From positions 75,717 through 139,716 of the forward strand of contig MU657213.1 in the NCBI GenBank assembly GCA_026770575.1: DNA of 64,000 nucleotides. The letters are read 5' to 3'. The notes beneath the pieces are model-generated. The model was not told the DNA's origin. It worked only from the letters and a program-made list of their open reading frames with translations, and made no database searches. Positions within the stretch are counted from its first letter, which is position 1, and every line of letters starts with the position of its first letter. Below, one piece after another: positions 41,361-50,193 of this stretch. Source of the DNA: Pelagophyceae sp. CCMP2097. Its lineage: Eukaryota > Sar > Pelagophyceae. The position numbers were made by a program, and so were the translations under genes.

Positions 41361-43153
41361 ATGCGTCTCTGGGCGGCGGCGCTGGCGCTGCGGCTCTTGC
41401 AGCAGCCCGCGTCCCCGTTCGCGGGGCCGCGGCCAGCGCCGGGCCATCGACGACGCGTCGTCAATACCGCTATCGCGAAAGCGGCGGGCGAGAAGAAGGC
41501 AACTCCCAAGGCGCCGAGCGCCAGCAAGGCAACTTCCAAGGCGACTCCCAAGGCTCACAAGGCGACTCTCGAGGCGACTCCCAAGGCGACTCCCAAGGCT
41601 CCCAAGGCGACGGCTCTCAAGGCGGCTCCCAAGACTCCCAAGGCGACTCCCAAGGCGACTGCCGAGGCAACTTCCGAGACTCTCAAGGCGACTCTCAAGT
41701 CGACTGCCAAGACTCCCAAGGCGACTGCCAAGGCTCCCACGGCGCTTCCCACGGCGACTGCCAAGGCTCCCAAGGCTCCCAAGGCGCCTCCCGAGGCGCC
41801 TCCCGAGGCGCCGAGTTCGAAGACGACGCAGTTCGCGCCGCCCGCGGACTGGACGGACTTGAGCGGAGATGGTGGTTGCGTCAAGCGCGTCCTCTGCGAC
41901 GGCGCCGCCGGCGGCTTGAAGCCGCGCGACGGCGCCATCTGCCAGGTCAAGTGGACGGTGCGTCCTCCCTTTTGGCGCGACGGCGGCGCAATGCGGCGTA
42001 GGCGTGGCTCGCGCGGAGGACGGCCGGCTGGTGGACGCGCGGCGACCGAGTGGGTATCATGTGCGTCACCGGGTGCCGGTCCCGGTCGCCTGAATCATCG
42101 AAACAGGCAGCCCAACGCGACGATGGAGTTCACGCTCGGCGGCGGGTCCGGCGAGGCGACGAAGAGCTGGGACCTCGCAGTCGAGACGATGGTGCCGGGC
42201 GAACGGTGCGTTCGCTCGTCGACTGCCGAGACCGTGGCCGCTTCAACGCCGGCCCCTGCAGGTGCGAGATCGTGGCGTCGGCGGAGTACGCCTTTGGCAA
42301 GGCTGGTTATGAGCCGCACATCCCGCCGGGCGCGCGCATGGTCTTCGAGCTCGAGCTTTTGGACTGGGAGGACTGGGCGCGGGGCCGCGAGCTCGTCATC
42401 GGCCTCGACAAGGTCGACGACGAGGCGTGCGTGCCGCCCTCTCCGGATCTTGGGGAGAGATGTTGGTCGAATAGAGTGGCTGGTCGACTCGACTCGGTAT
42501 AGGTTCTCCACGGACACTTTGCGAGACGAAATTTTGAACAAACGCGACCGCGGCGAGCGCACTTTGATGGACGACGACCTCGACGAGCGCGACGCGGCGG
42601 CCAAGGCGCAGCTCAAGGACTCGGCTGAAAAAAAGGCGCTGAAAGACGCCACGCTGCCGCCCACGCCGCCGGCGCCGGCCGCCGAGCTGCGCGGCAAAGG
42701 CGACGGCTACTCCTGGCAAGAGTCGCAGACGCACGTCGACGTCACCTTCCACGTCGGCGAGGTCGACGAAGACATGCGAGCGCGCGACGTGAGGCGAAGC
42801 GCCCATTGGAAGGCGCTCGAGGCGTGTCGTAGGTCGAGATTAAATTCCGGGCAAACCGACTCGAGGTGACGTGGCACAAGGCGAAGGTCTTCGACGGCGC
42901 GCTCCACGGTGCGTGTTTTCCTCAAAGGCATGCGTTTGACTTTGGTTTAGACTTTGGTTTAGGCGAGATTGTCCCGGCCGACTCGACCTGGGCCGTTTCA
43001 GAGGACGCCCGCGGCCTGGAGATTTGCCTCGAGAAACGGCCGCCCTTCGACCGCGCGCCGTCGATGGAAGACGTCTGGGGCGCCGTCTTCGCGGACGGGG
43101 CGCCGGTGATGCTCCGGCCGCCGAAGATTGTACGCCTGTACGACTCGGACTAA
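41361..43153 (+). CDS. FKBP peptidyl-prolyl isomerase fused to a CS (p23/NudC-like) domain
   Basis: Six exons (41361-41957, 42111-42205, 42262-42426, 42503-42788, 42833-42908, 42963-43153) join in phase to 469 residues. A signal-like start (MRLWAAALALRLLQQPASPF) is followed by ~110 residues of imperfect TPKA repeats resembling histone H1 tails. The FKBP domain runs from VKRVLCDGAAGG through TMEFTLGGGSGEATKSWDLA and ASAEYAFGKAGYEPHIPPGA to MVFELELLDWED. A charged linker leads to a CS domain (YSWQESQTHVDVTFHVGEVD, VEIKFRANRLEVTWHKAKVF, GEIVPADSTWAV, CLEKRPPFD). FKBPs catalyse proline isomerisation and CS domains act as chaperone modules, often with Hsp90. The fusion suggests a combined folding factor; location (ER or plastid) is unclear because the basic repeat is atypical for either. 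Confidence 0.88.
41499..41815 (+). repeat. Coding TPKA repeat array
   Basis: Imperfect 12-bp units of the form AAGGCGACTCCC encode (K)ATPKA and APKA repeats in the N-terminal part of the FKBP-CS protein. The array keeps the reading frame throughout. Confidence 0.8.
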
Positions 43154-43336
43154 GCACTTGAGCCCCTGCCGTACCCCTGCACGAATCGGAGCACTGCGGC
43201 CCCTGTGTGAGCATCTCGGGCGCCTCCCGCGCCCTTTGCGCGCACCCCAGGCGTGGGTGACAGACAAAAGGCCCCCCGCTCTCCAAAAGAAGGTTCGATT
43301 CGAGCGATCGCTTTCGGGGTCGGCTCATTCGGAGCC

Positions 43337-45131
43337 ATGCAGGCTCTGTCCATCGCCGAGGCGGCGGAGCTCGTCGATTCGCGCGGAGACGAGTACGTCG
43401 ACGAGCCGGACAAGGACGATCCGGCCTACGACCCAGAGGCGCCGTCGTCTTGTTCTTTCATAGACAACGTTAGCGTCATCCCCGGCTCTTTATGCGTCGT
43501 CTGCGGCGGGTCTGGCACCACGCGGCTGATGATGACGAAAGTGCCCTACTTCCGCGAGCTTTTGCTGAGCTCGTTCGCTTGTGACGACTGCCCGGAGCGC
43601 AACACGGAAGTCCAATTCGGCGGCGAGATCCAGGAAAAGGGCGTCGTCTGCTCCGTCCAGTGCACCAACATGCGTGCGTCGGACTGTACCGAAGCGTGCG
43701 GAACCCACTTGTCTAGGTGATTTAAACCGCCAGATCATCAAGTCGGACACGGCGCGCGTCTTCGTGCCGTGCTTGGAGCTGGAGATTCCGCCAAAGACGC
43801 AGCGCGGCATCGCGTCGACGATTGAGGGCGTCTTGAGGCGGTGCTCTAAAGAATTGGCCGCGATGCAAGTCGAAAGGTTGGCCTTTGACGTGGAGGGCGG
43901 CTTAGCGGTGGCGAAAATCATTTCAAAGTTGGACGAGCTCGCAGACGGCGACGCGTTCCCCTTTGAGGTCCGCGTCGAAGACCCCGCTGGCAATTCGTTC
44001 ATCGAGCCTTTGATGGACGGGGTTTCTGATAAGGAGGACCCGAAGCTGACGACCAAGGCGTACGTGCGCACGGACGACGACGACATCGCCTGCGGCCTCC
44101 GGCCGGGCGGCCAGGCGGGCACCGACGGCCGGCCCGACGACTCTTCGTTGTTGAAGAAGCCGACTTCGAAGAGAATCGACGGCGTTGAGGCTCTTTTGTC
44201 CAACACGGACCCCATGGACCGAGAAGTCATGACTTTCTCCGTCGAGTGCCCGCACTGCCGCGCGGCGGGCGACGAGCAGATGTGCGTGGCGCAGATCCCG
44301 TTCTTCAAGGAGTGCGTGATCATGTCGTTCCACTGCGCGGCTTGCGGGTATCGAAATGCCGAGATCAAGGGCGGCGGCGCCGTCCCCAGACTCGGCTGCC
44401 GCGCCTCGCTGACGTGCGTCGACGAGCGCGACCTGTCGAGGGACCTTTTAAAGTCGGACACGGCTTTTATCGAGATTCCGGAGCTCGACTTGCAAGTGCA
44501 GCAAGGTTCGCTGGGAGGCATCTACACGACTGTTGAAGGTTGTCTGCGCAAGGTGCGCACGCAGTTGGCCGAGACGAACCCGTTCAGCGTCGGCGACTCT
44601 TCTTCGACGGTGCAGCGCGACCGGTTTACGACATTCCTGGAGAAGTTTGATGAGATCATTCAAGGCCGCTTCTTCCCCTTCACGATCATCCTCAGCGACC
44701 CTTTGGCAAACTCCTTCGTCGGCCCGCGGCGCGATGCGTTGGGCGCGGCCTACGCCGAAGCGGGGCCCGTCGACGTGCCCATGCTGCCCGACGTCCTCCC
44801 CCCGGACGCGCAGCTCGTCGTGGAGGATTACGCGCGCACCTGGGACGAGGACGAGGAGCTGGGCTTGAACGACATCGACACGGGCGACGACGCCGGCAAG
44901 GGTTTGGGGAGCATCGCCGAGTGCGACGACGGCGACGACGACGACGCGCCGGTGGTGGATGACGTCGAGCGCACGGCGAGCCAGCTCGCCGAGCACGTCG
45001 CTCGGCAGAAGAGAATGGACTTTGACGAGACGCACCAGAACCCAAAGCCCAACTTCCACCAGGTCGACCACCCAAACGCAAACTTTGCCAGAGGCTGCGA
45101 CGACGCCCTGCCACCGCCGCCAAACGCGTAA
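43337..45131 (+). CDS. ZPR1: Zinc finger protein ZPR1
   Basis: Two exons (43337-43673 and 43717-45131) join in phase through a 43-nt GTGCGT...CTAG intron to give 583 residues. The protein has the duplicated ZPR1 layout. The first C4 finger is CVVCGGSGTTRLM ... FACDDCPERN, followed by an alpha/beta box (RDLNRQIIKSDTARV, LEIPPKTQRGIASTIEGVL, FEVRVEDPAGNSFIEPL). The second finger is CPHCRAAGDEQM ... FHCAACGYRN, with its box (ELDLQVQQGSLGGIYTTVEG, FTIILSDPLANSFVGP). The tail is acidic. ZPR1 binds unliganded eEF1A as a folding chaperone and shuttles to the nucleus. Met 43337 is preferred; an upstream in-frame start at 43253 adds an unconserved 28 residues. Confidence 0.95.
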
Positions 45132-45263
45132 AGGAATAACCCTCCGAGTGGGGCCTCAAGGGCCGGGGGGCGCAAGACAGGGGTCTCGAGGCGCCGTGAG
45201 GGCGAGCGGATACGCCACAGAGTGTTTTACAGTGCGCTGCGTCAAGTCGAGGAGTTTACAGTT

Positions 45264-46016
45264 TTACAGTGCGGCGGTCATCCTCCGCGCCTCTGCTTGG
45301 AGGGCCTTGACTTCCCTCTTCGCTTTCGCCATCAACGCCTTTGGCGAGTTCAGCGCCGGGTTGCCCGAGCCGCCGGCGAAGATGCTGGCGTAGGCCATGG
45401 AGTCCGCGCGGCCGAGAGCGAGAAGGAACTCCTCGAGGGCATCCTACGCACAGCGTCTCAGGCATCGTTCCACCGACAAGACGAGGCGTCGTCCCAGAGC
45501 CCTTGCCGGATCCTCCCGGTCGACGCTGGTGCGCGCCCCGAACTGTTCTGGGTCGGCTGCCTCGGGGAGGAGCTTGCGAGCCGCCTTCTCGATCTGGAAA
45601 AGAGGCGAAGTCGACCCGACCGTCCCGAGCACGCGCCGCACGGCGTCGCCGCCGCCGGCGAGCGTGTCGAAGTCCGCCGCCGCCCTGCGCGGGAAGCGTC
45701 CGGAGAGTCGAAAGGGAGACGTCCGCGAGAGTCGACACAGAGGACTTTCACGCGGCCGCCGCACGCAGCTTCAAGGGGACGCCGGTGAGTGCAGCAAGTC
45801 GACCTGCTCCACCGCCGCGTCCCATTGCTCGCGGCCGCCCAATGCGGCGCGGCTCGGAGGCGGCGCGAGCGCCGCCGTCGCAAGGCAGCCCGCGGTCAGC
45901 ACCTGCCTTCGACCCAACGGCGCGCTGCGGCGCTCCAACGGCGCGCCGCGCAGCTCCGGCGCCAGCGCGCTCGACGACCCGGCTAGCACCACCGCGATAA
46001 CCACCGCCAGCGACAT
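45264..46016 (-). CDS. Predicted thylakoid lumen protein with Tat-like leader
   Basis: Exon 1 gives a signal peptide MSLAVVIAVVLAGSSSALAP. Its SSALAP resembles the ASAFAP cleavage motif of secondary red plastids. A second leader (GRRQVLTAGCLATAALAPPP) with twin arginines follows, as in Tat-imported lumenal proteins. The mature part has REQWDAAVEQVDLLHSP, then ADFDTLAGGGDAVRRVLGTV, SPLFQIEKAARKLLPEAADP, and a last exon DALEEFLLALGRADSM and NPALNSPKALMAKAKREVKA to the stop at 45264. The mature domain is helical, about 140 residues, in the size range of PsbQ-like proteins, but no diagnostic motif was seen. The first join (A|AADFDT) is phase-consistent with a GTCCCC donor. Confidence 0.72.
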
Positions 46017-46290
46017 TGCCGAGCAACGCGTCGCGTCGGCTGCTGCACTGACTGAGTGCGATCTTTGTGCAGGGTCTGGGTAAAAGGGGGTATTTTACCT
46101 CCGCCGTGCGCAAAGACCACGGGGAGCGGCCACCGCCCCCTCCGCACTTTAGCCGCCGCCGCGTCCATCTCCCATCGCACGCTTGCTTCATCAGTTGCTG
46201 ATTACGGTATGAATTGGGCGGACCGAGCCGCTGAAACCCGCGTCGTTGGACCGCGGCCGCTCTCGGCGCGGCCGTACGACGTGCGGCGCG
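46017..46290. other. Spacer, no gene seen
   Basis: This is 274 bp between two minus-strand genes, upstream of the lumenal protein. No coding frame or motif is supported. Confidence 0.4.
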
Positions 46291-47584
46291 TCACCGCGTC
46301 GGCTGCGCGTCCGGCTCGGCGGCGGGCGCGGCGACGGACGCGATGCTCGCCGCGACGTCGGGCGGCGGCCCCTCGAGCGGGAACAAGTCCTCTGGGCCCG
46401 GGTCCACAAACTTGAACTTCCGGTACGCCAGCCGGTCGTGGCCGTCGAGGTGCGCCACCACGGGCTCGCCTGCGTCGGCTGCGTGCGCCTTTCGAGGCCG
46501 TGGAAGGCCGTTCAACGGACGCACCTTGGGCGTCGACGACAAACGTGCCGTACTCGGCGTGCGCCGCCAGCCCAGTCGTCCGAATGTGCGCCAGCTGGTG
46601 CTGCCCGAGCCTGCGTGGGGCGTGGCGCGGGGGCAACGTGGCGCGCGGGTGGCCACGAGGTTACCATCCTAGGATACAATCGAGTCCTCACTTGTCTTCG
46701 ACAAATCCGCCCTTCTTGACCAAGTCGCCTCGAAACACAAACCCGCGGTAGTGCGCCACTTCGCAGACGTGCGTCGAGTCGTACCACTGCAGCAGCGGCC
46801 ACAATTCCAAACCGCCGGCGACGCGCCTCTCTATTCGGAGGCCGTATTTCGAGAGCATCAAACGCGCGTAGTTGATCGTCGAGCTCGTCGGGAAGTGCAC
46901 GTACTTCAGCCAAGAGGAATTCGCCTCCATGGACCGGACGACTTGCTCGACGTCGACGTCGCGGATAAAGTTGCGGTCGTGCTGGATGACAATAACATAA
47001 GGAGTCTTCACGTACTCTAAAGCGTGCTTCAGCGCGAAGCCAAAGCCCTGCCGTTCCTTGCAGACGATTACGCGGCCGAACTTGAGCTTGCGCACCTTGT
47101 TCAAGTACTCTTCGTACAACACGCCGCCTTCCGCAGTTACTTGGCCAGACCGGTACCGCGGCTCCGGCTTGACCTTGTAGCCGTCGCAGATCACGATGGT
47201 CGGGCCTGCGAGGAAGGCGGGTGACTGCGCGGGGCTTGACGACCAGGTCAATTGCGTGGCAGCGGGGACGCACACTTTGTGAGGTCTGGGGCGTGGTGCC
47301 GCACCGAGCCGACCGTCTCCTCGATCAACAGCGTCGAAGGGTTCGTCCGCGTCGGCGACGTCGAGATGACGACGGTGAGCTTGTCCTATGGAGGCGGGAT
47401 GAGCGGGGCCGCGACTTGCAAGTGAGAGGCCCGGGCAAGGACGCACCTCTAAGCGCCACTCTCGCCGCCTCCGCCGCCGGAGCACGATCACGGCAACGAC
47501 CGCCGCCGCCGCGAACAGCGCCAGCCGCGGCCGCGTCGACGCCAGCCCGGCGACGGAGCTCATCACCGTGACTTCCAAGCGCAC
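46291..47584 (-). CDS. Golgi-type membrane glycosyltransferase (GT-A-like)
   Basis: The start MSSVAGLASTRPRLALFAAA (second Met; the first gives MRLEVTV) leads into a membrane anchor with a basic flank (VIVLRRRRRREW). Exon 2 starts the catalytic fold with DKLTVVISTSPTRTNPST and IEETVGSVRHHAPDL. Exon 3 gives PTIVICDGYKV, GFGFALKHALEYVKTPYVIV, then QHDRNFIRD, where the HDR replaces a DxD metal site, and SMEANSSWLKYVHFPTSSTI, WYDSTHVCEVAHYRGFVFRG. The last exons give LGQHQLAHIRTTGLAAHAEY and a C-terminal AYRKFKFVDPGPEDLF. Topology and fold point to a Golgi nucleotide-sugar transferase; donor and acceptor are unknown. The TGA is at 46291. Confidence 0.8.
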
Positions 47585-47667
47585 GCCGCCGCTCGCCGAT
47601 CTGCGGTTTTTGGAGAAAGTGAAAACGAATATGTTTTACAAATCTCCACGCCTTCCCCGGTGCCGCG

Positions 47668-48758
47668 TCAGAGCTCGCCTTCATCGTCGGCGAACATCAT
47701 GGATTGCATGGGGTCGACGAACTGCACGGGTTGCTTGCCATACCTACGGCCATTTCTGTGACGGTTCGGTTGTCCGACCGTTGGGACGCCGGCCCGGTGC
47801 TTCGTCGCCTGCTCGTTGATGGATTGCTGCATCTTCTTCATTCTATACATCTCCTCGTCGACGGGCATCCAGTACTCGTCCGGGTGCGCGTACGAAGGCG
47901 ACGGGGGCTTCTCGGGGCCTATTCGCAAGGTCCAAAGGGGCCACTCTTCAGCAGACGCACACTTCTTGGCCCACTTCTGGCAGACGCGCGACTTCAGCTT
48001 CTCCTCCGAGAGTTGGGGCTCCTTGTAGAGCAGCTCGGCAATGTCTTCTCTCTGCTCGTCCAGCACCTACACAGACATCAACGACGCTCAAAGGCCGGCC
48101 GGCCGCACCGCGCGGCACGCCTTGACGATGGTGCGGCATTCTCGCCGGCACTCGCCGAGGTACTCCTACGAGGTTGCGTGGAGTGATCGCCGGCGCACCG
48201 CCACGCGAAACGCCTCCGCGGGCCCCACGGAGAAACGGACCTGCTTCTCCAGCTTGAGTCTGTCGCCCTTCTTCTCCTGCAGAATGTCGTAGTACGTGAT
48301 CCACTCGCCGCCCTGAATGGAGTCGCAGTCGGTGAGAGGCGCGGTCGAAGGCTTAGCGAGTGGCTTTCGGTCGACGAGTGAGTATCCCTTCTTGCGTCGG
48401 GGCGCCGTTGGACGCGCGTCGAGGTCCGGGTCGCAGAGGTCGCCGGCGAGCTCCTGGAGCTCCATCTCGCCGAGTTTGCCGTAGGGCGCCGTGGCCCGCG
48501 CGGCCGCCGACTGCACGTGTAGCTCGCCGATTGCGACCCTGCGGCCAAACGTCGAACGGACCATACCCACCCGGATCCGCCGCGGCGGCAAGGGATTGCT
48601 TGTATACGAGGGGCGAGGGAGACGCACTTGCAGACAGCGCATTCCAGGGCTTTCGCAGACTTGGCCACTGGTCGAGCCTCGGACGGCATGCCACCCATGC
48701 CCGGCATCTGCGCCCGCGCGGCGCCGAGGCACGCCAGCGCGACGGCTGAGGCGAACAT
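47668..48758 (-). CDS. Canopy/saposin-like ER protein
   Basis: The start MFASAVALACLGAARAQ is a signal peptide. The mature protein begins with a Met/Pro-rich stretch (QMPGMGGMPSEARP) and ALECAVCK, followed by exons with GKLGEMELQELAGDLCDPDL, DSIQGGEWITYYDILQEKKG, EYLGECRRECRTIVKACRA, REDIAELLYKEPQLSEEKLK and VCQKWAKKC. The pattern of six or more spaced cysteines in helices matches saposin-fold canopy (DUF3456-type) proteins, which assist receptor and glycoprotein folding in the ER. The tail (YRMKKMQQSINEQATKHRAG, ending ADDEGEL) is polar and Met-containing, as in plant relatives. The family assignment rests on cysteine spacing only. Phase is consistent at CRA|VLDEQ. Confidence 0.6.
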
Positions 48759-49013
48759 GGCCGGCGAGACCGGGGCGCGAATGGGGCGCGAATGGGGCGC
48801 GATGCGCGAGGAATCGCTAAACTCGAAACATTGCGCGCCGCTCGACGGGCTCTCTGCGCTCGAAGCGGCTCGAGGCGCCCGCCGGTGGCAAGTAGCAGAC
48901 GCCGCACCGCCGGACTCGCGCCTTATCAACACTGAACCGCGGTTTGGCACCTTGAGGCGGCCTCACAAATCCCGCGGCCCGGGCCCGATAAAATCTCCTT
49001 TCGCCGCGCGGCC

Positions 49014-49604
49014 ATGGCCGTCCTCGGCCCATTTACTCGGCTGCGCAAGGAGCTCGCAATCGTGCGCGAGGCGCCCGAGGAAGACTTGCGCCTCTGGGCG
49101 AACCCCGACGACCTCTTGGAGTGGAGTTGCCATCTACGCGGCCCTCCCGACACCTCTTACGCAAACGGCGTCTTCCGCCTGGAGATCCGGTGCTCGGAGC
49201 ATTATCCTTTAAGGCCGCCGACGATTTGGTTCGAGACGAAGATCTTTCATCCGAACATCCACGCCACGACCGGAGAAATCTGCCTCGACATTCTTAAAGA
49301 CGCCTGGTCCCCGGCATGGACGCTGCGCGAGGCCTGCCGCGCCGTGCGCGCGCTGCTGGCGGACCCGAACGCCGACTCGCCGCTGAACTGCGACGCTGGG
49401 AATTTGCTCCGGGCCGGGGAAGACGCCGCGTTCGCGCAACAGGCTTTGGAATGCGTCCAGGCCCACGCGCTCCGCGAGATGCCCCTCGACGGCGGCGGCG
49501 CGGCGGCCGCGGTGGCCACGGACGCCGCGCGGTCGACTTTGTGGAAATGGTGGGCGCTCTGCGTCGGGGCGCCCGTCCTGGCAGCAATCTTCTGGCTCGC
49601 CTAA
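49014..49604 (+). CDS. PEX4: Peroxisomal E2 enzyme PEX4 with its own C-terminal membrane anchor
   Basis: This is a single-exon frame of 196 residues. The E2 fold is complete: LRKELAIVREAPEEDLRLWA, LLEWSCHLRGPPDTSYANGV, YPLRPPTIWFETKIFHPNIH, TGEICLDILKDAWSPAWTL with the active-site Cys, and ADPNADSPLNCDAGNLLRAG. ICLDILKxxWSPAWTL and DSPLNCDxGNLLR are typical of PEX4/UBC22-type E2s, which monoubiquitinate the import receptor PEX5 at the peroxisome. After an Ala/Gly linker the last ~22 residues (STLWKWWALCVGAPVLAAIF) form a hydrophobic tail anchor. Yeast and plant PEX4 are soluble and held by PEX22, so the built-in anchor may replace PEX22. Confidence 0.9.
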   Translation: MAVLGPFTRLRKELAIVREAPEEDLRLWANPDDLLEWSCHLRGPPDTSYANGVFRLEIRCSEHYPLRPPTIWFETKIFHPNIHATTGEICLDILKDAWSPAWTLREACRAVRALLADPNADSPLNCDAGNLLRAGEDAAFAQQALECVQAHALREMPLDGGGAAAAVATDAARSTLWKWWALCVGAPVLAAIFWLA

Positions 49605-49952
49605 TCTTCTGGCTCGTCTAGCTCCGCCGCCCCGGCCCGGCACAAATCACATACGACCTCGCAGGAGAGGGATCCCGATCGTATTCTACATAAGTTCGAC
49701 CCGAATCTTGGTTCGGTGATGGGCCGAGACACGATCTTTGCACGGTGGGATACCTCCTCCGGCAAACGCACCCCACTCGGGGTCGCGGTGGCGCTCTGTC
49801 GGCGCACCTCCTATAACGGCTTGAAAGAGCACTGTTGTTACGGTGCGCGAGGAGGGTTCTTGGGCAGTTTCGAAGTTGAATCGGAAACTTGTTTCAAAAA
49901 AAGTGACGTGGTTGCCGGAACAATCAGCTGGAACAATCCTCGCAGCGGCGCC
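49605..49952. other. Spacer upstream of the cellulase gene
   Basis: An open frame extends upstream from the chosen cellulase start to 49716, but it would put unconserved, Cys-rich residues before the cytosolic tail, so it is treated as 5' DNA. Nothing else is visible. Confidence 0.4.
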
Positions 49953-50162
49953 ATGGCCTCGCCGGCTGGCGCAGCGGAGCCGGGGTTCTCGAAGATGGAA
50001 GTCGGCATCGAGCTCGATCCGTTGCGGAGCCTCGGGGCCGGACACGATCGGAAGGAGCAGGGAGGCCGGAAAGCCTCCTTCCGGAAAGCCGCATCGGTGC
50101 TGCTGCTCCTCGGGCTGCTCGTCGGCGGAGTCGTCGCCGCGGTCCTCCTCGGCACGGACCGC

Positions 50163-50193
<31 letters not shown>

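Noticed and set aside
40101..42869. A 922-codon plus-strand open frame
   Set aside because: It overlaps a splice-supported minus-strand gene and reads the FKBP-CS exons through their introns. Only 41361 onward has protein-like content; the length comes from high GC.
44448..45071. Minus-strand open frame opposite ZPR1
   Set aside because: It is antisense to a clear ZPR1 coding exon and has no independent signal.
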